From: Mucidula mucida
Taxonomy: Eukaryota; Basidiomycota; Agaricomycetes; Agaricales; Physalacriaceae
Reading direction: 5' to 3'
NCBI GenBank assembly: GCA_015501055.1
Contig: JADNYV010000158.1
Span: 23,223-87,222, forward strand
DNA: 64,000 nt
Shown here: piece after piece, positions 45,050 to 57,235 of the stretch
Layout of the letters: the number at the start of each line of letters is the position of its first letter
Numbering within the stretch: the first letter of the stretch is position 1
Translations under genes and position numbers: made by a program
Notes under the pieces: model-generated
The model's input: the letters and a program-made list of their open reading frames with translations, nothing else
Told to the model about the DNA's origin: nothing
The model's database searches: none

Positions 45050-45885
45050 GTCTAGTCGGGAGAACGAAAGTGAAGGCCACAGGCTCTTCGCGCAGAAAAA
45101 TGGAAGGAAAGCGATCTACAAAGAGCGTTTAAGATGAAAGTCGATGATTTCGAATTTGCAATGGCGAGAGCTTTGATGATCGTCGTTGGCAAAGGAACGA
45201 CACAGCCTCTCGGATCGGCATGATTGCCGGCACGGTATAATTGAACCGTCCACGGAACCTTTTCGTACGTTTGCTGGCAATTTCGTGGTCTGTTTTCGGT
45301 CAGATTGCCGTTGCAGCCGACCTTGGGGCAGTCGACGCTCAAAATGAAACGTGAAACGACTGAAATATTAGAACATAGGTCTATACTGCCCCGGCAGTCG
45401 CCACTGCCTCTGGTTCAAACTCAAGTCTTCTCTACTCGAATGATTCGCTATCGACAGTTTACTTAGCTGATGAAACATCTGACCGGTGAATAGTACAATC
45501 ATATGACATCGGCCAGGAATTGAACAAGTGAAGTCTGTGGCTGCGACGGCAATCTGACCACAACTTCCCGGCAACCCACATATAAGGGCTTGGCAAATCG
45601 AGGGCTATATAGGATGAGAGACTATCTGGACCTACCGACCTTCTTATTCTTCACAACTGAGTAGGCCGAATAGGGAAAGGGAAGGAAAATAACCCATACA
45701 CAACAATCTCGTGTGTCGGCTTCGGTCGCATGAAGGTGGCTGCATATATGGACCTACATCTTATATGAACCTACATGAACGCTTTTCACGATTGCACTTC
45801 CCGCGGTGGCATGATGTAATCGCATTGAGTCATTTCACCGGAATCCTTTTTGGTTTGTACGCGAATGTGTACTGCTAGTTGCGTT
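45050..45885. other. Intergenic between minus-strand genes
   Basis: Contains CACATATAAGGGC and CTATATAGGATG (about 45578-45616), possible TATA elements. No gene recognised. Confidence 0.35.
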
Positions 45886-47116
45886 TCAAACCGTGATGGA
45901 GTACGTCCAGTACGGCAGGTGGACCACTTGCATATTAGGACTCGAGGTAGTGCCGTCACGCAATCGATGGTCAATCACAAATGTTCCTCCGCCTCTCTCT
46001 TTCAGAAAGTCCCCGGCGGCCACAATGAAGTTTCGAGCGCGCCGCTTATGCAACAACGCATCGGAGGTTAGAGGAACGGGAAGATCTTTGACGGTGTATC
46101 TTTGAGAAATTCTGTGGCCCCAAGTTGTCGCAGATTTGGGAACAGTTTGAAGGACCCTTACAGCATGAAATCAGTACTTGTCAGATGACATTGAATCGAG
46201 GCACTAACCCTGCCAGGCAAATACTGAAGGTGTATGGAACAAAGATTTTGGGCCGCTTTGAGGAGACCTAGCAAAGCTCTCAATCTAAAGAAGCAACGAA
46301 GACATAAGACGCACTTTTCAAACTTTTGTCATCCAGTGGGAAGTAAACCACCTTTTCCACCGCAGGACACGCCGCCCCAATCGCAGTGATCAGCTTCGAA
46401 CACTCGTGGTTGTTCGCATTCACAGTGACAGACCGGACGCCCGTACAGGAGGGCAAAACGTTGTGAGCTTGAGGCGGTAAAATGACCGTACGAATGCTGG
46501 GAAATGTATACCCTTCGAACGCGTTTTTCAAGTGCGTCGTCATAGCGGTATGAGCGTGTGTAATTTCGAGTTTGGTGACGCTTGTCAGCTTTTCGAGACA
46601 TTTAGCAAAAGTGCCCAGTACCTCTGTGGTCCTGCGGCGCGTAAGTAGGACGCGAACATTTCTGAAAGGGGCCTTAGGTTTCTTTAATGATTCATGAGTA
46701 TAATAACCTGACCTGACGAGCGGATGAATATGCGTAAGTTCAAGCAGGACTTTACTTTTACGTTCAAGGTCGTCAGGCAGATATTTTGTCCAGTCTGCGA
46801 AATCTTGTGAGCCCCCAGAATGTAAAGATTACGATGCCAACTGACCGCCGATACGCCTCGTACGCGTAACATCAAAGAGCTCCCAGGCCATCGGGAGAGT
46901 GATTGCCCGCACATTGTGGCAGGTTCTCGAGAGCGCGAAGAGAAGCTCGATGCGGTCCAAAGGTTCGTTGATATCTGGAGTATAGGAGATTATATGCAAG
47001 ACCACTGAAGGCGGAAGGCTGGGAAAGAGGCATTTTCCGGTGTCTATCGGGATGTTAGCTGCAGAAAGCTCTGGGTTCTTCGTCGATTTTTTGGCACCGC
47101 GATGTTTAGGTGGCAT
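45886..47116 (-). CDS. F-box-type protein (family 2, paralogue of the gene at 2091-3165)
   Basis: ATG at 47116. Basic N-terminus, then GKCLFPSLPPSVVLHIISY and LLFALSRTCHNVRAI, the F-box-like part. Splice points after the IGG codons, after HPLV and after LKS coincide with those of the plus-strand paralogue, with matching phases. Shared blocks: DDLERKSKVLLELTHIHPLV, VRVLLTRRR, LTSVTKLEI, GYTFPSIR, AHNVLPSC and LLKAAQNL. The final exon runs through QRYTVKDLPVPLTSDALL and VVHLPYWTYSITV to TGA 45886-45888, an end not shared with the other copy. No frame damage. Likely SCF adaptor, target unknown. Confidence 0.7.
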
Positions 47117-47364
47117 GTTTGAAGCTGGTGGTCAAAATTCAATTTGTGGCAGGAGGTACTATGATCGCGGCTTGGTTCGCACCCCCTGAACGGGCGAATT
47201 GAATCACTTTACCCGCTTACTACTTCACAACTGTGAGATGCAGGCAAGGAATTCTACCGTTTTCTCGCGGTAACATTCACTGGCACTTCTAAAATACACG
47301 ATACAATTGAACTACTTGAAATCGAACACTATTACAAGCCTTGTTCAAGTTTATGACATACTGA

Positions 47365-48786
47365 TCACTTTGACTGTGGAAAATCTTCTCCGTCAGTTGT
47401 ATCTGAACCCCGCCTGCCAAGATCTACGATGGACGTAACTCCTTCATCGCGTATATCGGTCGTAGCCAAAGAGGATCTCGGATCCGAAGTTGTTAGTGTC
47501 GACTTCGGGGCGGGCGCGAATTCAAGCTTTTCCGGTGCCTCCCCGGCGTTGGGAAATTGATGCTCTAGATCACGATCTACAACCGAGAAGAAGGTCTCCG
47601 AAGATGACTTTGACAGCGCCACGACCAGAATAATCATCGAAACGTAGATGCCCTGTGATGGATTCAGTTGTAGAATAGGGTGAGGTCTCAAAAGCTGAAC
47701 ATACAGAAAAATGTGGCATGAAGTATTCGAGACCGAAGGCGGGCCCAAGTGGTCCGCCAGAAAGGTATCCAAAGTCACCGAGCAGGAAAAGAAGCTGACA
47801 GTGATAACGGGTGAGACACAGCCGGCCAAGGGTGAGGCGACCTACCCAAAAGATGCAATACAACATTCCAGACTCGACAAGGATGAGTAGGACGTTTTCT
47901 ACCAAAGTCTTTCTTCGTCGACCCGCGTATGCGGATTTAATGAAGCGTCTGTAATACCTATACGACGTGTCATAAGGTGAAAGAAGACATCGATCGAGTT
48001 TATTTGACTTACCAGACCTTGTAGCCACACAAGGCGGTCGTGCTGAAATTTGTGACGAGGAGGCAGAAAGTACCCAGGAAATTTGTAACCAGTCCGTCCA
48101 CTTTCCCTTGCAGTATTCCACACGCGATGGATGTTGCTAAACAGTAAGCGTTAGTGGTTTACTAATTAAATGGACTACTCAGACTCACCACCAGTAGCTA
48201 CGAGAACGAGCGTTAGATAGGCGCGAACCCAAACGTTATCGTAATATATGCACCAGGTCCTCCAAACCACCACTGCGTCGCTGATAAAGTACTGTTATTC
48301 ATCAGATCTCGAACCCTTGAGCGACTGAGGGAGAAACTCACGTCAATGCGACGCATAATCTGCGCATCTGTCCGTAGCCTGTTGCTGCGATCAATGAGCC
48401 ACTGAGGGTTGTAGCCCGCCGGATCACTCGTGAGAGTCGGAAAGGCAATAATGTTGAAAGTCGAGGATATGTAAACGTGTCCTGTCGATAGACCAAACAT
48501 CACGATGGTGACGAGAAGAAGGCCGATGCGAGCGTATGAACCCCGCAAGCCCTTGTGTCTACGAATTGTGTCAATTTAGTGAAGCTCGCAGGAAAAATGC
48601 CCCATTTACATCAGGAGAGCCACAGACATTAATGCTGTCGCCGCATAAAACCCTAGCAGCGAGGCATGAGACTACGAACGAACGGATGCGGCACCCGAAG
48701 CACGCACCATAGAACGCCAACTCGATCTCCTCCTCAATGAAAATCGAAACGACCGCATCTGCCTGACTCGGGGCAATTAAAGGCAT
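47365..48786 (-). CDS. Multi-pass membrane protein, basidiomycete 7-TM-like family, copy 1
   Basis: Exons from ATG 48786 encode a short extracellular-type N-terminus, then hydrophobic segments LLGFYAATALMSVALLM, ARIGLLLVTIVMFGLSTGHV, YFISDAVVVWRTWCIYY, VRAYLTLVLVATG, LGTFCLLVTNFSTTALCGYKVW, VENVLLILVESGMLYCIFW and GIYVSMIILVVALS. The acidic, Ser-rich cytosolic tail ends at 47365. About seven helices. The SDAVVVWR motif is typical of a large agaricomycete family of predicted membrane proteins without known function. The first junction (~48700) is not resolved cleanly and may hide a frame change. Closest relative is the neighbour at 49835-51242. Confidence 0.6.
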
Positions 48787-49834
48787 GGCTCGTCAACTAC
48801 TCGTCGCTCGGTGTCCGTGAAACTAATGCGGAGGCGAGGATTCGGTGAGCGATTTATCGGTTTATAATCGCTTACAGGCCTAGCACCGCGTTACGGAATG
48901 CCGCTGGCTGTCAAGCGCTCTTCGGGGTATTGAGCACTGATCCACATTCTCCATCACCACGCTAATCCAGGGCCAAGCAACAAGGAGGCGATGACTTCGG
49001 AGCGAGTGGGGGTTCGGGTGTAACTTCGTAAATCCGTTGATGCGGCTTGAGAGATGAGAGCAAGAACGCTCACCTAATACTGATGGTCGAACAGTGAAGA
49101 CAGACGCTGGGTGTGCTTGTATCGTATTTGAATTCTAGAGGCTAATGTTCCCAGTCTTCAGTGAGATTACCAAAGTGACGAGGCGCTACCCTTTAAACAT
49201 TAACACCACCATCAGTCTGTCGGCATGATGGGACATCCAAGAGGAAATGAAACACTCACCTTACTTCTCGGTCTTCCGCGGGGCCTAGCGTTCTTATAAA
49301 CATCCTGAACAGAGGGCTAGCAAGCTACCGGGACAAGAACTAACAAGGGGGACAATCACCCCTTCAAACACTGGACACTAAAATGCAGAACACGTTTCAT
49401 CCAGCCTGGAAGTGCAGGATACTTTTCAGAAGGCCCTGTTCAGTGTTCACATGATGATATAATCAAGTACTTGTAAGCGCTAACGGACGACGGGAATGGA
49501 GGGCGCTCCCAGACCAATGAAGCGCTTTGGGAGTAGACTGATAAGAGAGCACAGTGTACAGCCACTGAAGCCTGCGCCAATTTGTTTCTCTAGAAGCGCA
49601 CTGCCGTGAGTCGGGGACTTCGGTGCTGGGGACGATGATGATGGTCGCGAGCAAAAATCACCATCACGTGCGCAAGCCTAGGACCAGACCGTGACTCACT
49701 GACTGTTTTGTACGTACAACGTCGGGCAAGCAGTCTTCAATCGGGTCTTGAATGAGCCTGATGTATGTATCAACTATTCAATTGATTGTAGCAAAACGTT
49801 ACATCGCTACCTGCACAGTCCATTATGCGCCAGG
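48787..49834. other. Intergenic between the two membrane paralogues
   Basis: Nothing recognised beyond presumed promoter sequence of the downstream minus-strand gene. Confidence 0.35.
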
Positions 49835-51242
49835 TCAACCGGGACTATTTTCTGAAGTATCCGAATCACTTCTCCGATCTAAATTAATGGTCAACAATTC
49901 GCCATCGCGGGACATAGCCGTCGTCGAAGCACCGACATCGGTCACCAATGTCGATTTTGGTGGCGCGAACTCGAGCTTTTCAAGGGTGCGCGGTCCATTG
50001 GGCTTCGTGAACTGCTGCTGAAGGTCATGGTCGACAACCGAGTAAAAGGTTTCTGGAGAAGTCTTTGAAAGAGACACGATGATGATAATCGCCGCTGCGT
50101 AAAGTCCCTGGGAATCCCTCAGCCCACCGCCGGCCAGCAAGAAAGAAGACGATGCTACGCACAGCGAAATTGGGCATGAAATATTCGAATCCAAAACGAC
50201 TCGACTCAAGTACGCCATAATCAAACAGCATCATGAAGAGCTAAGGGGCTCGGAATCCGCGTAATTTGCGGGGAGAAAAAACGACCTACCCAGAACAGGC
50301 AATAGAGCGATCCGGATTCGACGAGAATGAGCAATACGTTCTCCACTAGACTTTTCCTTCCGCGTCCGCCATAAGCGGACTTGATGAATTGTCTGTAGTA
50401 CCTAAACGTCGACTGTTAGATCAGAAGGTGATGGGCAGACCAAGCTCTTACCAAACCTTGTACGCACAAAGTATTGTCGTGCTGAAGTTCGTAACGAGAA
50501 GACAGAAGGTCCCTAACATGTTACTCTCGTTGGGGGTCTGTCTTCCATACATGATCCCGGTCGTAATCGACGTAGCTATACAGATAAGCGTGAGTATGAT
50601 GAGCGGCTGCCAAAGTTGGTAAGAAATAAAGTACCACCAGTGGCAATCAAAACTAGTGCAAGGTATGCACGAACGAAAGCGTTGTCATACCAGATGCACC
50701 ACGTCCTCCATACTACGACAGCGTCGCTGAGAAAGTACTATATGTGTCGGATAAGACTTCCGGTTCAAATTGGAGAAATATAAAACTGACCGCGATGCGC
50801 CGCAATATCATGGTGATGACTTGAAGCCTGTCGCACTCTGCAACGAGCCATTCAGGATTGAAGGACTCTGGGTCCGACGACAATGTGGGGAATTGTATTG
50901 TGAAGAATTTCGTGTAGAGATAGACGTGTGCAGTGCATAGGCCAAACATGACGATCGTGATGACAAGAAGAGCACAGCGGGCATAAGAGTTGCGCAGCCC
51001 ATTATGTCTACCAGGCAATCCATGAGAGATCGGTTCTAGAGAATGGTAATTCTGGAGCGAACGTACATGAGCAGAGCGGCAGAGATTAGCGCTGCAGTAG
51101 CGTACAGGCCTATCAAGTTGGAAGCATGAAGCTGGTTACAGCGAAAGCTTATCGACATACCATAGACACCTGCCCTGACGTTGGTCTCGACGACCGACCC
51201 GATAGCCCAGTCTGAATCGCTTTTGTTGATCAGTGCAGGCAT
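49835..51242 (-). CDS. Multi-pass membrane protein, basidiomycete 7-TM-like family, copy 2
   Basis: I choose ATG 51242 because the N-terminal region then aligns with copy 1 (both begin MP and lead to a YG before the first helix). Helical segments: ASNLIGLYATAALISAALLM, ARCALLVITIVMFGLCTAHV, YFLSDAVVVWRTWCIWY, VRAYLALVLIATG, LGTFCLLVTNFSTTILCAYKVW, VENVLLILVESGSLYCLFW and GLYAAAIIIIVSLS. The tail contains LEKLEFAPPKSTLVTD, as in copy 1 (LEFAPAPKSTLTTS). Introns sit at matching places. Order, orientation and similarity show an old tandem duplication. Function unknown. Confidence 0.65.
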
Positions 51243-52461
51243 TACTCGTGAGAGGGCAAGGTTTGCACGAGTGTGTTTATATTTTTGCGCCTCGAGTTCC
51301 GAATGGGGCTTAATGAAGTCCAATTTTGTTTTCCGCGCAGTTAAGGCGGCGGTCGTGACGAGACGCGGAATGTCGAAGGTTGCATATAGTATCTTTCTGA
51401 GTTCGATTGATGATCCACACCATCGTTGCTGATGATGCGCAAATCATCATCGGGGAAGCGATGAAGTCGGATGTCGTCAAGATGTCGCGTAGTACATATC
51501 TGACCATGAATCGTTGGGTATCAAGAGAACGACCGACCTGTTGCAGCAGTTCCAGAAACACTAAGCCTGGTGCATTTTTTTGTTCAATCATTCTGTTAGA
51601 CTGGAACGGAGCGCCTAGTTGTTCTGGACTTTGATTGAATCCAACATTAGAGCGATCGTGGCTGGTCCCCCATCCCCTGATTCAGCCGCTATCACCTGTA
51701 ACACTTTCTCAGGTCGTCCGTAAATCGCCCTGACCAGCGTGATGACCACCGACCGACGACGTCGGTGGCTAGACTGCACCTCCGGCACTCAATCATATTT
51801 GAAGTTTTGACAAACATCTCGATGGAATGGGCACTCCGCTGGCCCCCGCGCCAATATAATCCAAGTATAGCTCACCTTGAACATGGCGCAGCCGCGCAGT
51901 TGCCTTTACATGGGCTGGAACGGCTTAATGCGAGGAAAGTCGCTTATTCCGGCTTTCTTCCGAGTCGGGCGGCTTGACAACTAAGGTCGGCCCAGTAACT
52001 CTAAGGTCCTGGTGGTCGGGATCAAGACGCGTCGACGTCACGTGGACCCGTGAAATCGGATGTTACGTCATCAATCCAACTTTTTACAACTCATCCATTA
52101 TCCCAAATCAAAGGGCTTCCAAAGTCCCACATCCTCGACAAACCCGATTAATCCCTCAAGATGACAACACGACATTACTTCCCACACGTGTTTGTTCTGC
52201 CAACTGTATCTTGTATAACAGCTCACTTCTACTGCTAGCATCTGAATTCACTCAGCCTTCTCTAACTGCATACCTGCATGAATATCATAGAACAGGATTC
52301 GTGATGCCGCTTCTCTCATCTATGCTCGGCAGAAGTCTCCGTGTGACGTTCCCGACAGATTAGCGGACACCATGCGCTAGATCTTCGCGAACCGTGAGCA
52401 TGTGGTCGCGTACTCCGTCATTGGTCGCAGCCATATCAGCGATGCTTGCCTTCTTACCACC
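51243..52461. other. Intergenic; one unsupported minus ORF
   Basis: A 93-codon minus ORF at 51310-51591 reads plausibly (LVFLELLQQVGRSLD) but matches nothing I know and has no splice context. I do not call it. The rest is presumed promoter of the plus gene at 52462. Confidence 0.3.
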
Positions 52462-54468
52462 ATGGCTCCAAATCTGCGTACTCTCCTGCTGGTCAGCGCA
52501 TCATTTGTTTCTGCTCAAACATGGTGAGACTCTCCTTTGCATACCCTCTCCTCAGCAACTGAAGCCAATTACTCAGGTGCGGAAAGAATTACATGAGTTC
52601 TTCCCCCATAGTTCCGCCCGGTACGACAAACCTTTCCTGAGAGTGTATCTTTAGTGGCTCACCTGTTAATCTTCACGTAGGCGGACAATTTGCGATACCC
52701 GAGGCGTCAACCAGTCCTCTTCTGGCTCTGCGCTGTGGTCCCGCCATCAAGCCGTACCTTCCTGAAGATGCGGGTAGCGTCCTGGGTGACCCGACACCCA
52801 TAGCGATCCTCGTAGATACACCCATCACGTTTGACAAGATTACTGGCGCCTCGGAAATATCGCTTCCTGATACCTCTTCCTTGATTGTAACAGTGTCTGT
52901 TGATGGGACCATTCTGACTTCTGGACGCGTTCCCTTAAACGCGTCGAAGCATGCACTGGAGTTCTCTCTGGACGCCTTGGAGCCGAGGACCGAAGCGTTT
53001 ACGATTACATGCACGGGCACTGCCGCTGGTTTCGAGACAACTTCAACTGCCGAGCTGATATATCTGGCCTCACTTCCGAGCGACATTGGTGGAGCAACAA
53101 GAATGGATATGCGGACTGGAGCGCTACTATCAAGGCTTTCGAGCCATGCGCCGTTTGAACGTGTTTTTCCCATTGGGTTCTATACAAATTTCGATTATCT
53201 CGTGCGCAATCTATCGGTGCTCGGGGAATTGAAGGAGCAAGGGTAAGCAGTCCTTTTACTCCAGCTGTTGACACTTTCTGATGGGTGCAGATTCACGGTG
53301 GTGGGTTGCTAGATTAGGAAAAGTTTTGACGAATGCTCATGTCTGCTCATCATAGGTTCATCCCATACCCACGTTCGATAACCTTACGGCTTTGAGCGAG
53401 GTTCTCGACGAAATGGAACGCGTTGGTTTATACCTAATGTATGACATGCGATGGTACGTCCTTCGGATTTTCCATGCCTGCCCTAGTCTTCATCTGCGCG
53501 CCAGGACGTATATGAACACCACTGCCGTCACAGAAGAAGTCAACCGTATTAAGTCTCGCCCGAGTCTCCTGCTATGGTACACTGCCGACGAACCTGATGG
53601 CACATCAGACCCGCTGAATGCCACAGCCCTAACCTACTCCCTCATTCGCTCCCTGGATCCGTACCACCCAGTGTCTCTCGTCTTGAACTGCGAGAATTAC
53701 TTCTTTACTGAGTACAGCGAAGGCGCGGATATACTGATGCAGGACACCTACGAAGTCGGGAACAACCTGTCGTTTTCCTCCGAGTGGGGCACGGTATGTA
53801 CCGAAGAATATGGCGACTGTGGCTGCGATAATTGCGTCGATCAAGACGGTTTTGGGGATATCAGCGTGCGAATGGACGAGTTCGCAGAGAGGATATGGGA
53901 CAACGGATGGGAGCTGGAGAAGGCTGTATGGACTGTTCCCCAGGCTTTTGGCAATGGACAGTAGGTCCAGAGTTTGGTCAAGGTTGTCGGCGTACGCTGA
54001 CGTTCCGTAGATACTGGCCCCGCATTCCGACGGGCAAGGAATTTGTTGTGCAGGGTATTGTCGGTATCAATCATGGCGGCTTGGGTTGGTAGCTATCACG
54101 TCTATGGTACCAAGCTCATGTTTTGTCCAGGTGTTGTATCTTGGGATGACCCGACGTCGGATGATATCAAAGCGTCGGCGTCTGCACTGGCCCTCGCTCT
54201 GGTGACAGTCAAAGATTCCATTCTGGATCCGGCCAGAACGTTCACTCACAGGAAACTTGGCGATGTGGATGTGGGGCTGTGGACATTGGGGAAGAAGACA
54301 CTTGTTATGGCCACCAATATGGGATACCAGACCGTGAATTTGTCGCTGTCGGATATTGGTTCAAAGGGGAAAGCTACGCAAGTGTTAAATAGTGGTGCGA
54401 CGCTGACCGGAAGCACGGTACTCTTTGAGGAGGTTGGGTCGGCAGTTATTCTGATATCGGCGAAGTAA
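52462..54468 (+). CDS. Secreted glycoside-hydrolase-like (TIM-barrel) protein
   Basis: ATG 52462 opens a signal peptide (APNLRTLLLVSASFVSAQ). Introns at about 52524-52575, 52621-52679, 53245-53356, 53453-53511, 53962-54010 and 54093-54131 join cleanly. An N-terminal beta-rich region (~200 residues) precedes a barrel-like catalytic region: FPIGFYTNFDYLV, LYLMYDMRW, RPSLLLWYTADEPDG (likely acid/base region), VLNCENYFFTEYSEGADILMQ, WTVPQAFG, EFVVQGIVGINHGGLG and SWDD. A C-terminal beta domain (VDVGLWTLGKKTLVMATNM) follows. About 600 residues, no damage. It resembles clan-A glycosidase-like proteins of agaricomycetes; the family number and substrate cannot be stated from sequence alone. Confidence 0.65.
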
Positions 54469-54737
54469 GTGGTAGTCAAACAGAATGTATTGGGACGAGT
54501 TGTTTTGACGTTATCATTCATTCTGCCCAGAATATTACTCCCTTGACAAGTCGAGACGGGCGTCGTCGTCGTAAGATTCATTGGTAACGCTTGATGCGAT
54601 CTTTATTGTGGCAGTTTATTCTTTGCTATGTACAACTGCTGTTTTCGATGAAAGCCTCACAATGACTGCAAACACCACAGCCGGTACCCATCGTCTCCGC
54701 CCCTTTTCGACCTGCTTTAACGATATACGCGCCTCCG

Positions 54738-56325
54738 CTATGACTTTGTACCTACAGCAGGACAGTGAGTATCGATGCGACTGTAGATTTCGGGCCAAAC
54801 CTTGACCAGAATTGTGCGCAACATGTGGTGTGTCGTCTTTTGACCCTCGTAAATATTCTCAACACGCGATGCTAGACGTATTTGCATGTTTCTGAGGTCG
54901 GTGAGTAATCGCGTCGTTGATATATCGCTGCGAATCTGATGAAGTGATGAGTAGGGTACAAAATGAAGATGTACCGAGCATACGTTGAACGCGACTCGCG
55001 CGTTGTCCACTTGGGCGCGTAATCTCATAACCTCAGCGTTGATTATTCCACGACATACAATGTACTTCAGACGCCCGAGCTTCGAGAGCCTCTGCACTCG
55101 GGAATCTACAATCTTGATTGTGCTGTTATTGAAGCGAGTCAGCGTCCATTAAAGTACCAGGAGCGCGGCGACCTACTCGCGAAGGTCACAAATCCTTTTG
55201 AATTCACCACCACTGAGCGTAGACGCAGGTCCGATCTCGTTCAGGATCGCAAGCGTTATAGAAGCTGTATGCTCTGCTAGAGCCCGGCATTCGTCGCGCG
55301 CAGCGCGAGCCTTCTAATAAGACATCAATCCGACAACAATGCGTGCAATATGGAAGAGTATTCACCTCTGCAGCTTCGACAGTCTTCCGCAGGATTCCAC
55401 ACACGCCCTCCAGCACGTCTCCAAACACGGGCACCATCTTCGCGACACTCTCCGCGATATCGAGGCACGTAATGAGATTTGCCAGATTTGACGGTCCAAG
55501 AATCGATGCGGAATCAGAGGAGTAGCCCACATTTATCGACAGCGTGTCGAGGCGAGCCTTCATCTCCCGGAAGTATGGCAGGGTTATCCGCATAACGTCT
55601 GCAAGATCCTTCCAAGGTCTGTCTCGTGAAAGATCCACCAGAATCCTTCCCTCAAACGCACTGGAGGTAAAGGAGTGGTGGCACAATCCTCGACTGGGAA
55701 TGTAGAGTGTACAAGTTTCCCACCAGAAGGTATCGGTCCAAGCTCCTTTGCTGGACATGATGAGAATGACCAATGCCTGAAGGTCCAAGAAATGATTGTA
55801 CATCTACAAATCAAACTAAGTATATGGGCAAACTCAGGCTAATGTGATATACACTCACCATGCCATGGTGTCGCTGATTTGAAAGTATGTCATTCCACCA
55901 CTGTCTTGCCACACCACCTACAGTCTCAGAAAGTACGGTCCCGGCCTCCAGGCACCTCTCTACAATGTCCACTATTGCATCACACCGATTGTTATACTCG
56001 GTCAGCGACATCCATTGTGTACTGCTCCTCGAAGGCGCGACAAGATCCTGCATGTCGCTAAACATGATTCTGAGGTTCATACCCTGTCACTGATGCCGAT
56101 GACATACCTTGCTTCAGGTGGATCACGTTGCCTGAAGTTGTGGTTCCATAATAGAATTTCAAGTTTTCCGCCCTCGCGCTCCTCCTCTTCATCTAAGATG
56201 TCGGACTCGCAACCTTGGTAGTGGGTTTGGGCATCTTCAACAGGGACGTCGTCGTCAGATGCATTGGAAGTCGTATACCGGTCATCGTCATCCGTGGAGG
56301 AGATGTCGTGGGATGAGGCGGACAT
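54738..56325 (-). CDS. MLKL-NTD/HeLo-like four-helix-bundle protein
   Basis: From ATG 56325: an acidic Ser/Asp-rich start (SSTDDDDRYTTSNASDDDVP, DILDEEEERE), a second exon with a Trp-containing helix (ARQWWNDILSNQ), then exon 55204-55803 and later exons. The region from about 55470 to 54900 reads IAESVAKMVPVFGDVLEGV, ILRKTVEAAEKARAARDECR, LAEHTASITLAIL, VQRLSKLGRLKYIVCR and AQVDNARVAFN. This is the helix pattern of the fungal MLKL-NTD-type domain found at the N-terminus of agaricomycete STAND/NLR and kinase-like proteins. No NTPase (P-loop) or repeat domain follows. The 3' end is uncertain: TAG 54738, or a further exon to 54616 giving a hydrophobic VPAVVFAVIV tail. A role in membrane-targeted cell death is inference from the domain family. 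Confidence 0.55.
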
Positions 56326-57235
56326 GATGAGGGTAAGAGGAAGCGAAGAAGTGATGTTGATGCAGCGAACACTTTGATACTTACAGTGCGCTTGGACCGG
56401 CACAGCATTGTTGACAACCCTGCATCATGACATCCCGGTCCAGCCCATATGATACGGTGTTCGTGCCGCGCATCCAGAAACAGGATAAGTCCGGTATTAG
56501 CTCGAGCGTTCGAGAATCTGGGAAAGAATGGCAAGGAGGTGGGAGTCGCCCATGCAGATTAAAGGTTCCAGAGGATGCGTGGCAAGCTCATCGTTGGACC
56601 TCTGCGACTGCCACGCTAATGTTACAGGTAGTCTTCGCTCTGTAGAGCGTCTTGCTATGCCTAGGGTTGGAGTCAGAAGGGAAGGCAACTGGAAAACGAT
56701 GCGTAGCGCCTTCCAGACGACTCAGCGCAAACACGGCAGATTGACACTTATTTGCTTACCGCCATCACGTTCACCCTCAAATGCAATTCTTTGTGTCACC
56801 GCATCAGGGAACCCCTCCCGGGCGAATCTGCAGGAAACGTGTTGGTAATTTGCATGACCGCATGCCCAGACAAACCTCCCAATAAACGACTGCGTAGAAG
56901 TGCCAGAGGTGGTGATTAATTTTTGAGTTAAATGAAGTCGGCACTGGGTGTTCCCATTTGGAGAATCTTGTCTGGCGCCCGAGTCTAATCAGTCTTATAC
57001 CACCGGGTTCAAGGAATGGGATTCGTCCATGAGCAAACCTTGAAATCTAGTCCGCTAGGTACAGCACGGCGCCGGCCATATCATGATGGCATGATGAAAT
57101 GGTCAGTCACGCCACGCTCACCGATATGGGTACCAGTCAACCAGAAAACTCTTCGCTGTCGGATATCGGTTCGATAGGGCAAAAACTTCGTCGCAAGCCA
57201 TAGGCGTCACTCGTTTCAATGAATTTTATTTCTAC
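56326..57235. other. Intergenic with a short fossil of the glycosidase-like gene
   Basis: At 57117-57180 about 60 bp resemble 54310-54375 of the glycosidase-like gene (ATGGG.TACCAG...CTGTCGGATAT.GGTTC). Otherwise nothing recognised. Confidence 0.45.

Noticed and set aside
51310..51591. Minus ORF upstream of membrane paralogue 2
   Set aside because: Does not extend the membrane gene in frame and resembles nothing I know.
54738..56325. Full NLR/STAND gene
   Set aside because: No P-loop, Walker B or repeat region is visible in any frame around the helix bundle.
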